Below are positions 1-10,723 of a stretch of DNA of 64,000 nt, piece by piece. Position numbers and translations under genes: made by a program. The notes under the pieces were generated by a model. It saw nothing but the letters and a program-made list of their open reading frames with translations, made no database searches and was not told where the DNA came from. Each line of letters begins with the position of its first letter. The stretch's first letter is position 1. The stretch comes from Neoechinorhynchus agilis (Eukaryota > Acanthocephala). The stretch is taken from positions 14,880,001 to 14,944,000 of the forward strand of contig CM121341.1 of assembly GCA_051530055.1 (NCBI GenBank). Reading direction: 5' to 3'.

Positions 1-300
1 GACTTGAGCCACAAAACAAGAGGATTTCAATAGACTGTCGGTAAATGAGATTAGGATGTTGCGGTGGGCAGCAGGAATCACAAGAAAGGATAAAGTCAGA
101 AACGAGGAGATCAGAAAGCTGTTCCGTGTGGTACCCATCCGAGATGTGATCGCCAGGAAAAAGCTGCACTGGGAGGAGCGTCTGTCTATGGTAGACGAGG
201 ATGACAGGTTGAGGAGGATTAAAAAAGTTCGGATGGGGGGCCAAGGAGAAGAGGACGGCGGAAGAGAGGGTGGAAAGACTGCCTGAAAGATGATGCGAGG
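1..300 (+). mobile_element. 3' end of a LINE reverse transcriptase ORF (fragment)
   Basis: The window opens inside a LINE. The frame reads through an MLRWAAGITRKDKVRNEEI motif and on to about 286, which is the typical far C-terminal tail of endonuclease plus reverse transcriptase LINE polyproteins (RTE-like; family sequences read MLRW-x-GVTR-x-DK-x-RNE). The frame is open from before the ATG at 56, so this ATG is not a real start. After the stop, about 60 bases of likely 3' UTR follow. The clade cannot be settled from this tail alone, and the rest of the element lies outside the window. Confidence 0.6.
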
Positions 301-719
301 ATGCTTATATGCGACCTCTCGTGACAAGTAATCGCATACGAACGATACGAAATTCTGCTTTATTTCTATTTCGTAAAACGCATTGAATCTATGAGCAATC
401 AAAACCCAATGTCAAACTAGAAACAAGTTTGTATTTCAAAGAAATTATTACAGTTTCTATTAATACCACGCTCTCTTCGTATGATACAATCACTCGTTGG
501 TGGCCCTCATAATTTTCGTTCGATTCACGACGTCCAAAATGCTCATCTCCTTAACAAAGAGCAGTAATTCACCGAACCCTAGTGCCAATTGATTGGTATC
601 GTAGACGGAATTTAGGAAATCCCACTCATGTCGTGCGGTCGAAATATATTCGATTTTAGCGACCAAAACAATAACATAATAAATACTTAAGTATCAATGT
701 GTGGCCTTTTATCACAGCT
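301..719. other. No gene seen
   Basis: AT-rich sequence between the LINE tail and the SINE-like element. No open frame of note, no RNA gene and no repeat shared with the rest of the window was seen. Confidence 0.5.
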
Positions 720-985
720 AATAATTTTTCGGGCACACAGCCCACCGATCTGGTTCAGAGAAGTAATTGAATCACTCAATGCACTGTACCATCCGGTATG
801 AGTTTGTACATCTCTTGATCCTCAGACACCTCCAGGAGGCGAGACTCATCAATGAGTTCCTCCCTTCAGTGGTATTTCGTCCCATTTGGTTGTGCGTCAT
901 TGGTGGCAACGGATTCGAACCAGTTGACCCTTAACCGGGGTCCAGGGTATTAGTCCACTTCACCAACTCAACACAACTACGCAAT
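720..985 (-). mobile_element. tRNA-derived SINE candidate
   Basis: On the minus strand an A-box-like AGTTGGTGAAGTGG (plus positions 955-968) is followed about 35 bases later by a near-perfect B box, GGTTCGAATCC (911-921). This is the internal RNA polymerase III promoter of tRNAs and tRNA-derived SINEs. I could not fold a convincing full cloverleaf, and non-tRNA sequence seems to run on downstream toward about 720, so a SINE head is likelier than a working tRNA gene. The 3' boundary is a guess, because no poly-A tail or second copy confirms it. Confidence 0.45.
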
Positions 986-1179
986 GCCAAACTTAGCTAG
1001 CTTTTTATTTTAATTCCAGGCCATTGAATTTTTGAATTTGATCGCTCTCTTGGTCTCGCTTCGGCGCTGCGCTTATTCGTGGCTTGCTCAGTCACCTCGA
1101 CACATGAAAGTGAGATGCTAAAACGGACAGCACAGGAACTCCACGGATTTGATTTCCCCAAATCGATGATAGCCAGGCA

Positions 1180-1844
1180 CAATCGCTACAGCATGGTGAA
1201 TTCTTTGACATTCTCGAGCAAGTCGGTTTAAGCAGATGCGGCGGAAAAGACCAGACGGCGGCCCATTCATATATGCCCCTCCTTAGTTTCCCCTCTCGGA
1301 ATCCTAGAGATCCTTGAACGCCTGCCTCGCCATTCTTCCCCAAATTCGACTATCAGAAATTGGGCCATTCGTTTCATCATCCCGGAAATTATCGATCCTC
1401 CAACGCACATAACGAACCTTAGCTTTCGACTGGGCTCTTTCCCATCGTGTCTTAAGGAAGCCCGCGTTGTCCCCCTACCCAAAAACGATAAACCGATTTC
1501 CCCCACATCCTTTCGTACCATCTCCATCCTCTCACCTTTCTCTAAAATCTTAGAAAAATGTTTTAAAACCCGCCTACTTCCCTTCTTCCTCAAAAACATC
1601 TCCCCTTCCCAATTCGCTTTCCGTCCCAATTACTCTTGTTTTGATGCCCTATGCATCTACGATACGCTTGTGCGCAGCTTAGATTCCAGTCCAGCATCAA
1701 CCATCCGTATCGTGCAACTGGATATTTCCAGGGCGTTCGAGTCGGTAGATCACTCCCTTCTCCTCCAATCATGTGCTTCCTATGGCCTCCCAACCTGGCA
1801 ACTCGCTTGGATTTCCTCTTTCCTCCCCAACCGCAAACAATATA
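1180..1844 (+). mobile_element. LINE fragment A, reverse transcriptase fingers and palm
   Basis: A 5' part of a non-LTR reverse transcriptase, in pieces by frame. Around 1470-1640 one reads VPLPKNDKPIS and SILSPFSKILEKCF; from 1670 to 1840 one reads LDISRAFESVDHSLLL and GLPTWQLAWISSFL. The last block is nearly identical to LINE C (13.1-14.4 kb, minus) and similar to LINE B (8.1-9.1 kb). The copy stops abruptly at about 1844, where the satellite array starts, so the catalytic YADD part is missing. The 5' edge is uncertain. Confidence 0.75.
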
Positions 1845-3333
1845 AATTCTACATTTAAAAAAACGTTCATGTTTTCGTGTTATGTATTTTATTATAGATG
1901 ATAAGCGCGGATGGAAAGCAGTGATGTCCTACATTCCTGCACAAGAAATACAAATTCCATATTTGAAAACGCATTCATGTCTTCGTGTTCTGTTTTTTTA
2001 TTTTAGATGAGAAGCAGGGATGTCTTGCATTCCTACACAAGAAATACAAATTCTATATATGAAAACGCGTTCATGTACTTGCGTTCTTTTTTTATTTAAG
2101 AACAGAATCGCGGGTGGAAAGCAGGGATGTCCTACATTCCTGCACAAGAAATAAAAATTCAATATTTGAAAACGCGTTCATGTCCTCGCGTTCTGTTTTT
2201 TATTTTAGATCAGAAGCACGGGTGGAAAGCGGGGATGTCTTGCATTCCTGCACAAGAAATACAAATTCTATATTTGAAAACGCATTAATGTCTTCGTGTT
2301 CTGTATTTTATTTTAGATGAGAAGCGCGAGTGAGAAGCAGGGATGTCTTGCATTCCTACACAAGAAATAAAAATTCAATATTTGAAAACGCGCTCATGTA
2401 CTCGCGTTCTTTTTTTATTTAAGAACAGAATCGCGGGTGGAAAGCAGGGATGTCCTACATTCCTGCACAAGAAATACAAATTCCATATTTGAAAACGCGT
2501 TAATGTCTTCGTGTTCTGTATTTTATTTTAGATGAGAAGCGCGCGGGGAAAACAGTGATGTCCTACATTCCTGCACAAGAAATACAGATTCTATATTAAA
2601 AACGCGTTCATGTCTTCGCGTTCTGTTTTTTATTTTAGATGAGGAGCGCAGGTGGAAAGCAGTGATGTCCTTCATTCCTGCACAAGAAATACAAATTCTA
2701 TATTAGAAAACGCGTTCATGTCTTCGTGTTCTGTTTTTTATTTTAGATGAGAAGCGCAGTTGGAAAGCAGTGATATCCTACATTCCTGAACAAGAAATAC
2801 AAATTCCATATTTGAAAACGCATTCATGTCTTCGTGTTCTGTTTTTTTTATTTTGGATGAGAAGCGCGGGTGGAAAGCGGGGATGTCTTGCATTCCTGCA
2901 CAAGAAATACAAATTCTATATTTGAAAACGCATTAATGTCTTCGTGTTCTGTATTTTATTTTAGATCAGAAGCGCGGGTGGAAAGCGGGGATGTCTTGCA
3001 TTCCTGCACAAGGAATACAAATTCTATATTTGAAAACGCATTAATGTCTTCGTGTTTTGTATTTTATTTTAGATGAGAAGCGCGAGTGAGAAGCAGGGAT
3101 GTCTTACATTTCTGCACAAGAATTAAAAATTCTATCTTTTAAAACGCGTTCATGTCTTCGAATTCTATTTTTTATTTTAGAACAGAAGCGCAGGTGGAAA
3201 GCAGGGATGTCTTACATTCCTGCACAAGAAATACAAATTATATATATGAAAACGCGTTCATGTACTCGCGTTCTTTTTTTATTTTAGATGCGAAGCGCGG
3301 GTGGAAAGCAGGGATGTCCTACATTCCTGCACA
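1845..3333. repeat. Satellite array, unit about 108 bp, about 14 copies
   Basis: A recurring block GATGTCYTRCATTCCTGCAC appears roughly every 107-109 bases, followed by a conserved A-rich stretch, ACGCGTTCATGT, and TTTATTTTAG. Units differ at scattered positions and one early unit is shorter, so the array is not freshly amplified. Because 108 is a multiple of 3, one or two adjacent units can stay open and give spurious 60-70 residue ORFs (unit peptide with VLHSCTRNTNSIFEN). I read these as by-products, not genes. The array begins exactly where LINE A breaks off and ends in mid-unit at 3333. Confidence 0.92.
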
Positions 3334-3919
3334 GTGAGATTGAAAAGGGAATGATGGATGCATCATAGAGGGAATGATGGATAAAGATGTTTCGCCATTC
3401 CCATCGGTACTTTGAGCGCTTAGATATTGAAAAAATGGAATCTTTTTAAAAGATAAATGAATTTTAGTTCGATATCTCGGCATCTATTGAGATACCTTAG
3501 ACGCAAATTTAACGTCTTCATTGAAAATCAATTAAAAAAGATAGAAAAATTCTACATGGATTATCACGTGACTTTATCAACTGCCATATCGAGTCTTACG
3601 GAAATTTTGATGGTCAGTATTCAATCATATTTAAAGACAGAGAATTGTATTATAAATGTGATTCCATACCATTATACCAGTGATAAGAAATTTTCCATTT
3701 GATTTAATTTCGGATTGTCACAATTACATTTATAAAATCTCTTTGGTCTTCTGAAATCAAAGGCTTTACTCTCTGTGAATCATCAAAATATTTTTTATGC
3801 TAATTGATTTCGATCTGTAAATTCGATTCGGATTGAACTTTTCGTAATTCACTTCGTAGTCTCAGGATGGTCGTTCAAAATCCTTTATGTTGAGGATTGC
3901 ATTCGGGTGGTGGGATATG
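3334..3919. other. No gene seen
   Basis: AT-rich spacer between the satellite and the foldback. An 81-codon open frame at 3457-3702 has no recognisable motif and I do not support it as a gene. Confidence 0.4.
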
Positions 3920-4454
3920 TTATTGTTTAGGTCGCTTGTCAACACCCCAGGGAGATCTTTAAAGACGAATGTATATTTCTACTGATTGAATCGGTCAATT
4001 TCAATTCAATCTAAAATTACAGAGGGGTTCGTCACAACACACACAAGATTGTTCATTTTGACTCGGGACCCGGGATATTCAACCCCGTATGCAAAGACCA
4101 GCCTCAGTAAGTGTGTTTAGGCCAGCAACAGGTAATTGGAGGGAAGCTTTTGCTTTGTTCACCGTTCCATCGTGTTGGCCATCTCGATATATATCGACTC
4201 TAAAAGAGTCGGGGAGAAAACCAATAGTTTCCCTCCAACTACCTGTTGCTCGCCTAAACACACTCAGGGAGGTTGGTCTTTGCCTACGGGGTTGACTATC
4301 CCGGGTCCCGAGTCAAAATGAACAATCTTGTGTGTGTTGTGTCGAATCCCTCTGTTATTTTAGATTGAATTGACAATGACCGATTCAATCAGTAGAAATA
4401 TCCATTCGTCTTTAAAGATCTCCCTCGGGTGTCGACAAGCGACCTAAACAATAA
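3920..4454. repeat. Foldback element with two arms of about 226 bp
   Basis: The left arm (3920-4145) and right arm (4229-4454) are inverted copies, about 90% alike by eye, around an 83-base spacer. The outer ends read TTATTGTTTAGGTCGCTTGT and its complement, and the inner ends GCAACAGG-x-AATTGGAGG and its complement. There is no coding capacity. This is the shape of a MITE or foldback transposon. No clear target duplication flanks it, so the parent superfamily is unknown. Confidence 0.85.
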
Positions 4455-4966
4455 AAATCTTTTATATCGAAAAAATCTTTTGGCCGATAATTAAATTTTG
4501 AGATACTAAATTTTTTTTCTAAATTCACCTGCAACCGAATGATTTTTTGGTATTCAAGGGCGTTTTTTGAGCATTATCCTCAAGGAATGTTTGAAATTTC
4601 AAAAGTATTTTTTCAGCGTCGCAAATGTTGTATATTGGAACTAGCCAATTTAAATCAATTGAAATTGATTGTTCTTGAATTCAACTCTCTACATTCACCT
4701 GAGGCAATAGAGATTGGTCCAGTAAACTATGATAAAACCTCCGAGTTATAGCGGTGATTTTTCAATAGCCTTGTTTAAAAATCTACTCAAATATACAAGA
4801 GAAGGATCTAAATGTTACCTAATGCCAGCGTCTTGGCCAAAGCAACCAATTTCCGATCTTTCTCATCAGCGCGACCATAAATCGCATTTTTTTATCACAA
4901 ACAACAGCTAATTACAGCCAACACAGCGTGCGTTTTTGTAAGCGAGTGTCAAGAAATGCTAACATT
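4455..4966. other. No gene seen
   Basis: Downstream flank of calcineurin B (which lies on the minus strand). Two short open frames overlap here without recognisable features. Confidence 0.4.
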
Positions 4967-5542
4967 TTAGACTATAAAAGTCATTTTGCTATGTATATCC
5001 GACATTAAAGAATCTCCAACGCACTAAAAGCATAGGTAAGTTTGGATTCAGGAATCAAGAAGCTAACGGCACAAAATTCCTCGAATGAAATCCTCCCGTC
5101 CCCATCTTTATCTGCATTAATGATAGTTTTGTCGACAATCTGCTGCAACTGGTCATCTTTTAGATTGGTACCAACCATCATTTTAAGTACTTTAAACAAC
5201 TCGCAGTTGGATATGAATCCATCCTTGTCAATATCGTATACTTTAAATGCAACTAAATTTCCGACTTTCTTGTTTTATTTAACAAAAGAGCAATTGTATA
5301 CTTACATCTGAGCTTGGTTTCTTTGTCTCCTTTCACACTAAACTGAGAAATCCCTTCTATAAATTCCTTAAAGTCAATTTCCCCGTTTCCGTCCGTATCG
5401 AAGATTTCAATTACTCTCTTCACGAGTGGATTCTGTTGGAGCTCGGGAATAGACATGAACTCCTCTACACTCAACGAGCCAGATCCATCAATGTCCAACT
5501 TCTTAAATCGCTTTCCTAGTCTACGTATCTCATCGGCATCGA
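4967..5542 (-). CDS. Calcineurin regulatory subunit B (first exon not found)
   Basis: Ca2+-binding regulatory subunit of the phosphatase calcineurin (PP2B). Exons on the minus strand: 5542-5306, 5252-5068 and 5023-4967, with introns of 48 and 44 bp. The product is nearly identical to animal Cn[17 protein letters not shown], then EF-hands seen as [40 protein letters not shown] and [13 protein letters not shown], and a tail ending in [10 protein letters not shown]. The segment starting at 5542 begins with the last two bases of a Phe codon after an AATTCAG acceptor, so a short upstream exon with the Met-Gly myristoylation site must exist. I could not place it. An apparent ATG at 5612 would run through that acceptor and is probably not the start. 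About 160 of 170 expected residues are covered. Confidence 0.93.
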
Positions 5543-8099
5543 CTGAATTGGGAGAAAAAGTGGACATTGAGTGCGTGAATGCAACCCTTCTGGGAGTAAA
5601 GGATGACGGCAATCAAGGGGAATCGAAAATAACGTCCCTGGGATATAGAAACCAAACTTTAATAGAATTATCTCATGTCTCATTCATTGTCATATTTGCA
5701 TAGTGCGCACTTGCAACAATATCGAATCTTCGCCGATAGACTAAGCCCTTCACTCTTCCCCAATACTTCGCTGTCATAGTCAAGTTATGCATAAAATTAA
5801 AAAATCACAACCTTTAATGGCATACTCAGGATCCTTTTATCGCAGACAAACGAATAAGCAAATTTTTGATGAATCAACGTAGGTCGAGTTTAATCGAATT
5901 TGTCTCGAAATGGAAGCCAACACAACGAGCTGTCGAATACTGAGCACTTTGGTAAATTTAACAGAGATCCCACTGAAGGATGTAGTGGGCGGAATTGAAG
6001 AACCAAAAGAAATTATGCATGCATTTTATAGCGCAAAAATTAATAAAAACCGTGTCACTGGAGTTAATTTAAAAGACTTTATGGCAACTATGTTGGTTTT
6101 TATAAATTGAGATTTCAACAAGGTGCTGTTCACAACAAGTCATTGTGAGATCGGTGAAAAATTGGGAATTTTTTTTATTTAAAGCGAATTACTTGCTGTC
6201 CCAGTTTTTTTAGTGCTGAACTTATATAAACTATTCTTACCCTTTTTATTATAAAATTGTCCGCAAATCTTCTCGGTTAACAACACTGATAAAAATATAC
6301 GAGCTCGAATTCATCATTGTTGAAGCACTTAAATACACACAGAAATTTAAATGTATCTCGAACTTTACAGTTCCTAAAGCCCTACTCCCGAAATTCTCTA
6401 TCTCAGGTATATAAAACGAACAAGCTATTTCCCTTCAACATAGAACATAATCCGGCTTCCACATTTTTGCAGTTGTACGCAAACGTCCTAACAATTCACA
6501 CCATAATCAATGCTCATAAAAGCCTCCATATGAAAGCCTTAAAGCTGCCATAAATATTCAAAGCCCGCTAACATCCTTTCTAAAGGGTACGTACGAATTT
6601 AAAATTGAGGCTTGAACCGAACTCGTTTGTTTCAAAATAATGGTACTCCGGAAATACTCACGTTATTCCGCTTAGTCCTTACCTGCACGTTTTGAACAAC
6701 CTCAAAACAAACATTTAGTTCCCCGCACCATTTACAAGTCTACAGTTCGCAGTGCTATACAAAAAATTTTTATCCCAAGAGCTTGAAATACTTTTACATA
6801 AACCTTTAAAGTATTCACTCCGCAACTCACCATTTTGTAAGTAAAACCTAAAATACTACATTTTAGCGATTCGACCATTTACAATTTAGTAGGAAACAGG
6901 GACAACAAATTTAGAGTTATCTCAAATGTTTCGAAAAACCTTCAAGTTGGATAAATCAGGTAAACCTAATAGTTTCTATTTTGCTCAACGCCGAATCTAA
7001 TGCGTATGTATGAAGCTTAATTTTGAACCAAATAAAATTTCCAGTTGCTTGCGTTTAATTGTCTTATGCATTTTTCAGATTTTTCAATGCTCCATTTTAA
7101 TCCGGAGCGTTAAAGAACATCAGGGATTGTTTTGCGCTCGAAACAATTAAAGAGTTGCGCCTGAGAATGCTCTTGAGAATAGGAAGTGCTTGTTAAAAGC
7201 GAATAAACTCAAATTGGTTTAAGCGTTTTCGTAGAGTGCAGGCGGACTACTTAAGTCAATCGTTGAAGTTTTTGATTGACTCCATCCTTACCCCCCACCC
7301 CAAATCGGAACTTCAACTCACAATGAGAATAATCGTACGGGATGGCGCTTTGATTTCCCTAAATACAATCAATGGTTATGTCTTGGCCAAAAGTGAGTAC
7401 TCGGATACTAACCATGAGTACCTGTCGTGGATTGAAAGAAACGACTTTCTGGAATAAAGAATGGTGCCACTGAAGGAGCAAGTGTCACGAATAAGCTGCG
7501 GGAAGAGAGGAAAGGAGCGTAGCAACGAGTGTGTGTTGAGACGGTTGCGCAAGCAGCTAACGTTATGCGGAAACTGACGCATATTTTTATCTCATTGTTT
7601 TTCAATCGGATGACTAATCGAAACCATCTCCACCTATGTGCGAGTTGCTCTGCTCGCTGTGCCACAATCCACCCCCGCTTTTCATTCAGTCGACTTCTCT
7701 AAAGCGCGCTACTTCCTGAAATCAAGATTTGTAGTTCTTTTGGAAACAGAACTAGCTGCGAAGAGGCATTCTTACTTTGAAAACACCAATTGCGGTTCAG
7801 TTATGGGAAAGGCGCCCAATATAGCATTATTCATTTCTAGTCTTAAGCAAAAATAACAATCAAAACGGCACAATCGCTAAAAGGCGAACAGCGACTCGTG
7901 CAAAAATACCCAAGTGATGAAAACAATCGCCACTTTGGATAGTGAGCATATAAACAAAATGAATTTGCCGATAACTGAGTCTTTGATATGTGGTATTCAA
8001 TCCAACTATCAATTCAGGAGGAAATGAGCAGCTTGAAAAATGAATAGGGGATTGGCGGGAAAGCAATAAAATTTAGGGCAACAAGTCTTCAATAGTTTT
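5543..8099. other. Long stretch without a supported gene
   Basis: It should hold the first exon and promoter of calcineurin B, which I could not identify. Short open frames (for example 5910-6110 plus and 7236-7457 plus) show no domain, no credible splice partners and no family resemblance. The rest is AT-rich with no repeat that I could match elsewhere in the window. Confidence 0.4.
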
Positions 8100-9384
8100 T
8101 CGGTATAGGAAATTGGGCTCTTCAATCCGAAATCTCAAACTGGGCTCTTCGCTGCATCACCACAGAACTCATAGACCCTCTTGCCCTCTTTATAGCTAAA
8201 GTGATCTTTCTTCCGAAAAATGGATATCCGATTTCAACCCAACCATTCCGTCCAATATCCATTCTGCCCGCTCTTTCAAAAATTATCCAAAAATGTTTCA
8301 AAAGTCGCCTTTGTCCACTTCTAAAACGACAAATTATCGTGCTTACAATTCGGCTTCCGGTCCAAATTTTCTGCAACGGATGCCCTACTTTGCATTTATG
8401 ACACGCTTCTACATATCCTCGACAATAACTCTCCCACGTCACCCGTCCCATCCAACTAAATTTATCGAAAGCATTCCATTCAGTAGACAGTTCACTACTT
8501 CTTTGGACCTGTTCCAATTTCGGTCCATACGCGTGACAGATCTAGTGGCTTGCCTTTTATCTTCACAATCGCCTAAAATACATTCACTGCCAATCTACCT
8601 CCTCGATAACCCCATCCCTCACCAAAGGCGTACCTCACATTACCGTCTTGGCACCACTTCTTGTTAATATAGTCTTAAACTAACTTAAACCTCCCTCGTC
8701 TCATTCTAAACTTTTCTTATATGCCGACGCACCAATCACAAACTCTACCTGAACTTCTCTTAATGCTTCCAGTTAATCCACTCACCATCCGATCCAGCGA
8801 GTCTCCTCCCACTCAGAATTCTGGGTCTCTTTTTTCATTCAAATCTGAAATGGGACTCCTTTCCCTCAAACGCAATACCTTTAAATTTTATCTCCTCTAA
8901 CGCCTTCGCCATTTACGAGTCCTTTCGCCCGCTCTCTCCAGATTTTACTAAAGCTTTATTTTACCCTCCCTAACCTGCGGCTATCCCGTCTTGTCCAAAA
9001 TGTCTAAATCACAATTCCGTCGCCTTGAGATAAAATTTGCATAGTTGATTTTCCCCTCTCACCGAATGAATTCCTCCTATACCTCGAGCCTCCCTATATC
9101 TACGCTCCTTTTTCCATACTGTCCAATCTTCTCAGATATCATAACCTGAAATGAACCTGAGGACAGACCAACCTCACAAGCTCTCTTGCGGACAATAACG
9201 GCCAATCTCCACCAGAACGGACATACCAGACCGGATATTCAGACCCGACCGAACCCGTGTTCCACTCCAAAATCAATAGCCACATTCATTTATCCTATCA
9301 GAGCTCGAGTGTTTAGGAGTACCCAAAGTTACATTAATCCTATTCTTTGTGCAAATAAACGTGTTGTTATTATGTAGAACAATT
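8100..9384 (+). mobile_element. LINE fragment B, diverged copy of the A/C family
   Basis: The most decayed of three relatives. Around 8195-8330 the frame reads VIFLPKNGYPIS and SILPALSKIIQKCFKSRL, matching LINE A. Further on, weak nucleotide similarity to LINE C follows the palm and thumb in shifting frames up to about 9140. Many stops and frameshifts make it a pseudogene. The stretch 9140-9384 is probably its 3' UTR: it ends in an AAATAAACGTGTT motif (9353-9365) also found at the 3' end of LINE C and in the array at 20 kb. LINE D begins right after it on the other strand. Confidence 0.65.
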
Positions 9385-9421
9385 TTTTTTAATGTAAGAA
9401 ATTTATTAACTTATATTATTC

Positions 9422-10483
9422 TCAATTGTCCTTCACCGTCCCCAAGACACTCGCTGCGTTTCCTCGCTGGATAGCCAAGGATATGTTCTGCACCAGGAAC
9501 GAGCGAGCCCTCCTGTCATTGGTCGAGTTGATCAGTCGATGCCCCAGTTCGAGAACAAAACTCCTCGCCGCACGTCCGAAAGCTCCTAAGGTTTCCACTG
9601 CGAAGGGGACAAAATGATGAGAATTTGTAAAATCGGCGTATTTTGCAACCTTACGAAGCTCAGCTGCTGATGCGGCTCCCTCAGCCCCGGAGGATGCATC
9701 TCGCAGATTGCTGGCTGCAAGGGAGTCGACGCATGTTGCGTCCCATATTAGACATCTGCCCCTGCTCCAAGGAAAAACGGTAACTCCATCCGGCCTACGG
9801 CCATCGATCCTGCAGATGTTGCTAGGCTCGAGGATATTCGAAGAGTTAGCCGTTTTCAAAGCGCGGCTCAGCAATGCGTTTATTTCGGTGTGTCTAGCAA
9901 AACGGCCACTTGAGCGTTTACAGGCTAAACCGTGCCTGCCCGAGGGGTCGACTTCCGTCCCGCATCGGCAGGTGTGAGGGATACAAACCGGGAGCCCGAG
10001 CTTTAGGGACACTGCGATTCTGAGAGCCTCGCCGTCTAATCTCGAACCGATATTTGCTGATGGTACAGCTTTCAACCAGGCGCCGGACTCTTTGCAGGAA
10101 ACTGCCGTTAATCGCGTTCTATCCACGTCGGAGAGCGAGTCAAAAAGTGAGGTGTAAACACGCTCCACTAAAGGAATGTCCCACGATTTCTGTTTTTCCG
10201 GGAGGTCTAGAATCTTGTCGAGGTTAGACAGGGACATCCAAAGATGAAGAGCGGGCTCCAGGCTGATGTCCTCCTCAAAATTATGTTTCAAAATCAATCT
10301 GGAAAGGCGCTTGGACCTACTAAGAGACGATAGAAAGGCTGGAAGCGCAATGGCTGAGCTGGCACGAATACCGATCCCTCCGTAGCTTGGGGACAAAGAT
10401 GCCTGGGTCCAGCCAGTGTCGGGGAGCTTAATATTAAGGATCTTGCATAGACCATCCCTTAAAGAACCATCAATCTCTCTCAA
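9422..10483 (-). pseudogene. LINE D 3' part: thumb, CCHC finger and endonuclease
   Basis: An open frame of 353 codons from MREIDGSLRDG to VLGTVKDN. Residues about 170-200 hold a zinc knuckle (CRCG ... GRHGLAC). After it come DGRRPDGVTVFPW and CLIWDATCVDS, fitting the PD-x-D type active site of R2-like restriction-like endonucleases that nick the target. The C-terminus is helical and basic. It continues in LINE F with nearly the same sequence. The start codon shown is inside the ancestral polyprotein and not a true start. Confidence 0.8.
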
Positions 10484-10723
10484 TTCGGGCTGACATTGAA
10501 AGGAAGGGGTTGACCGCAGTTTATGGAGGATGCGTGGAATGAAGATGCAATTTTTTAAAAGGAAGAGACCATCGTGAGGAAAAGTTCAGAGGCCCTTGAT
10601 CAGATGATATCAATGGAAGGTCTGATTTTCCTGATATCAGCCTGCATATTCTCCTCGAGAACGCAGCTTCCCAGCAGTTCTAAGCTGGACTTGGAGATAA
10701 GTCGGATATTAGGTGCGGCCTTT

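Noticed and set aside
720-985. Functional tRNA gene
   Set aside because: Boxes are good but I could not pair the acceptor and anticodon stems, and related sequence seems to run on downstream.
1845-3333. CRISPR array
   Set aside because: The repeats are head-to-tail with no unique spacers, and the window is eukaryotic.
2114-3337. Open frames of 60-68 codons in the satellite as repeat-protein genes
   Set aside because: They follow from a unit length divisible by three, start at chance ATGs and stop in neighbouring units.
5543-5612. ATG at 5612 as the calcineurin B start
   Set aside because: It would replace the conserved myristoylated N-terminus and read through a good AATTCAG acceptor at the point where family similarity begins.
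5910-6110. 66-codon frame upstream of calcineurin B
   Set aside because: No family match and no way to join it to the calcineurin gene, which is on the other strand.
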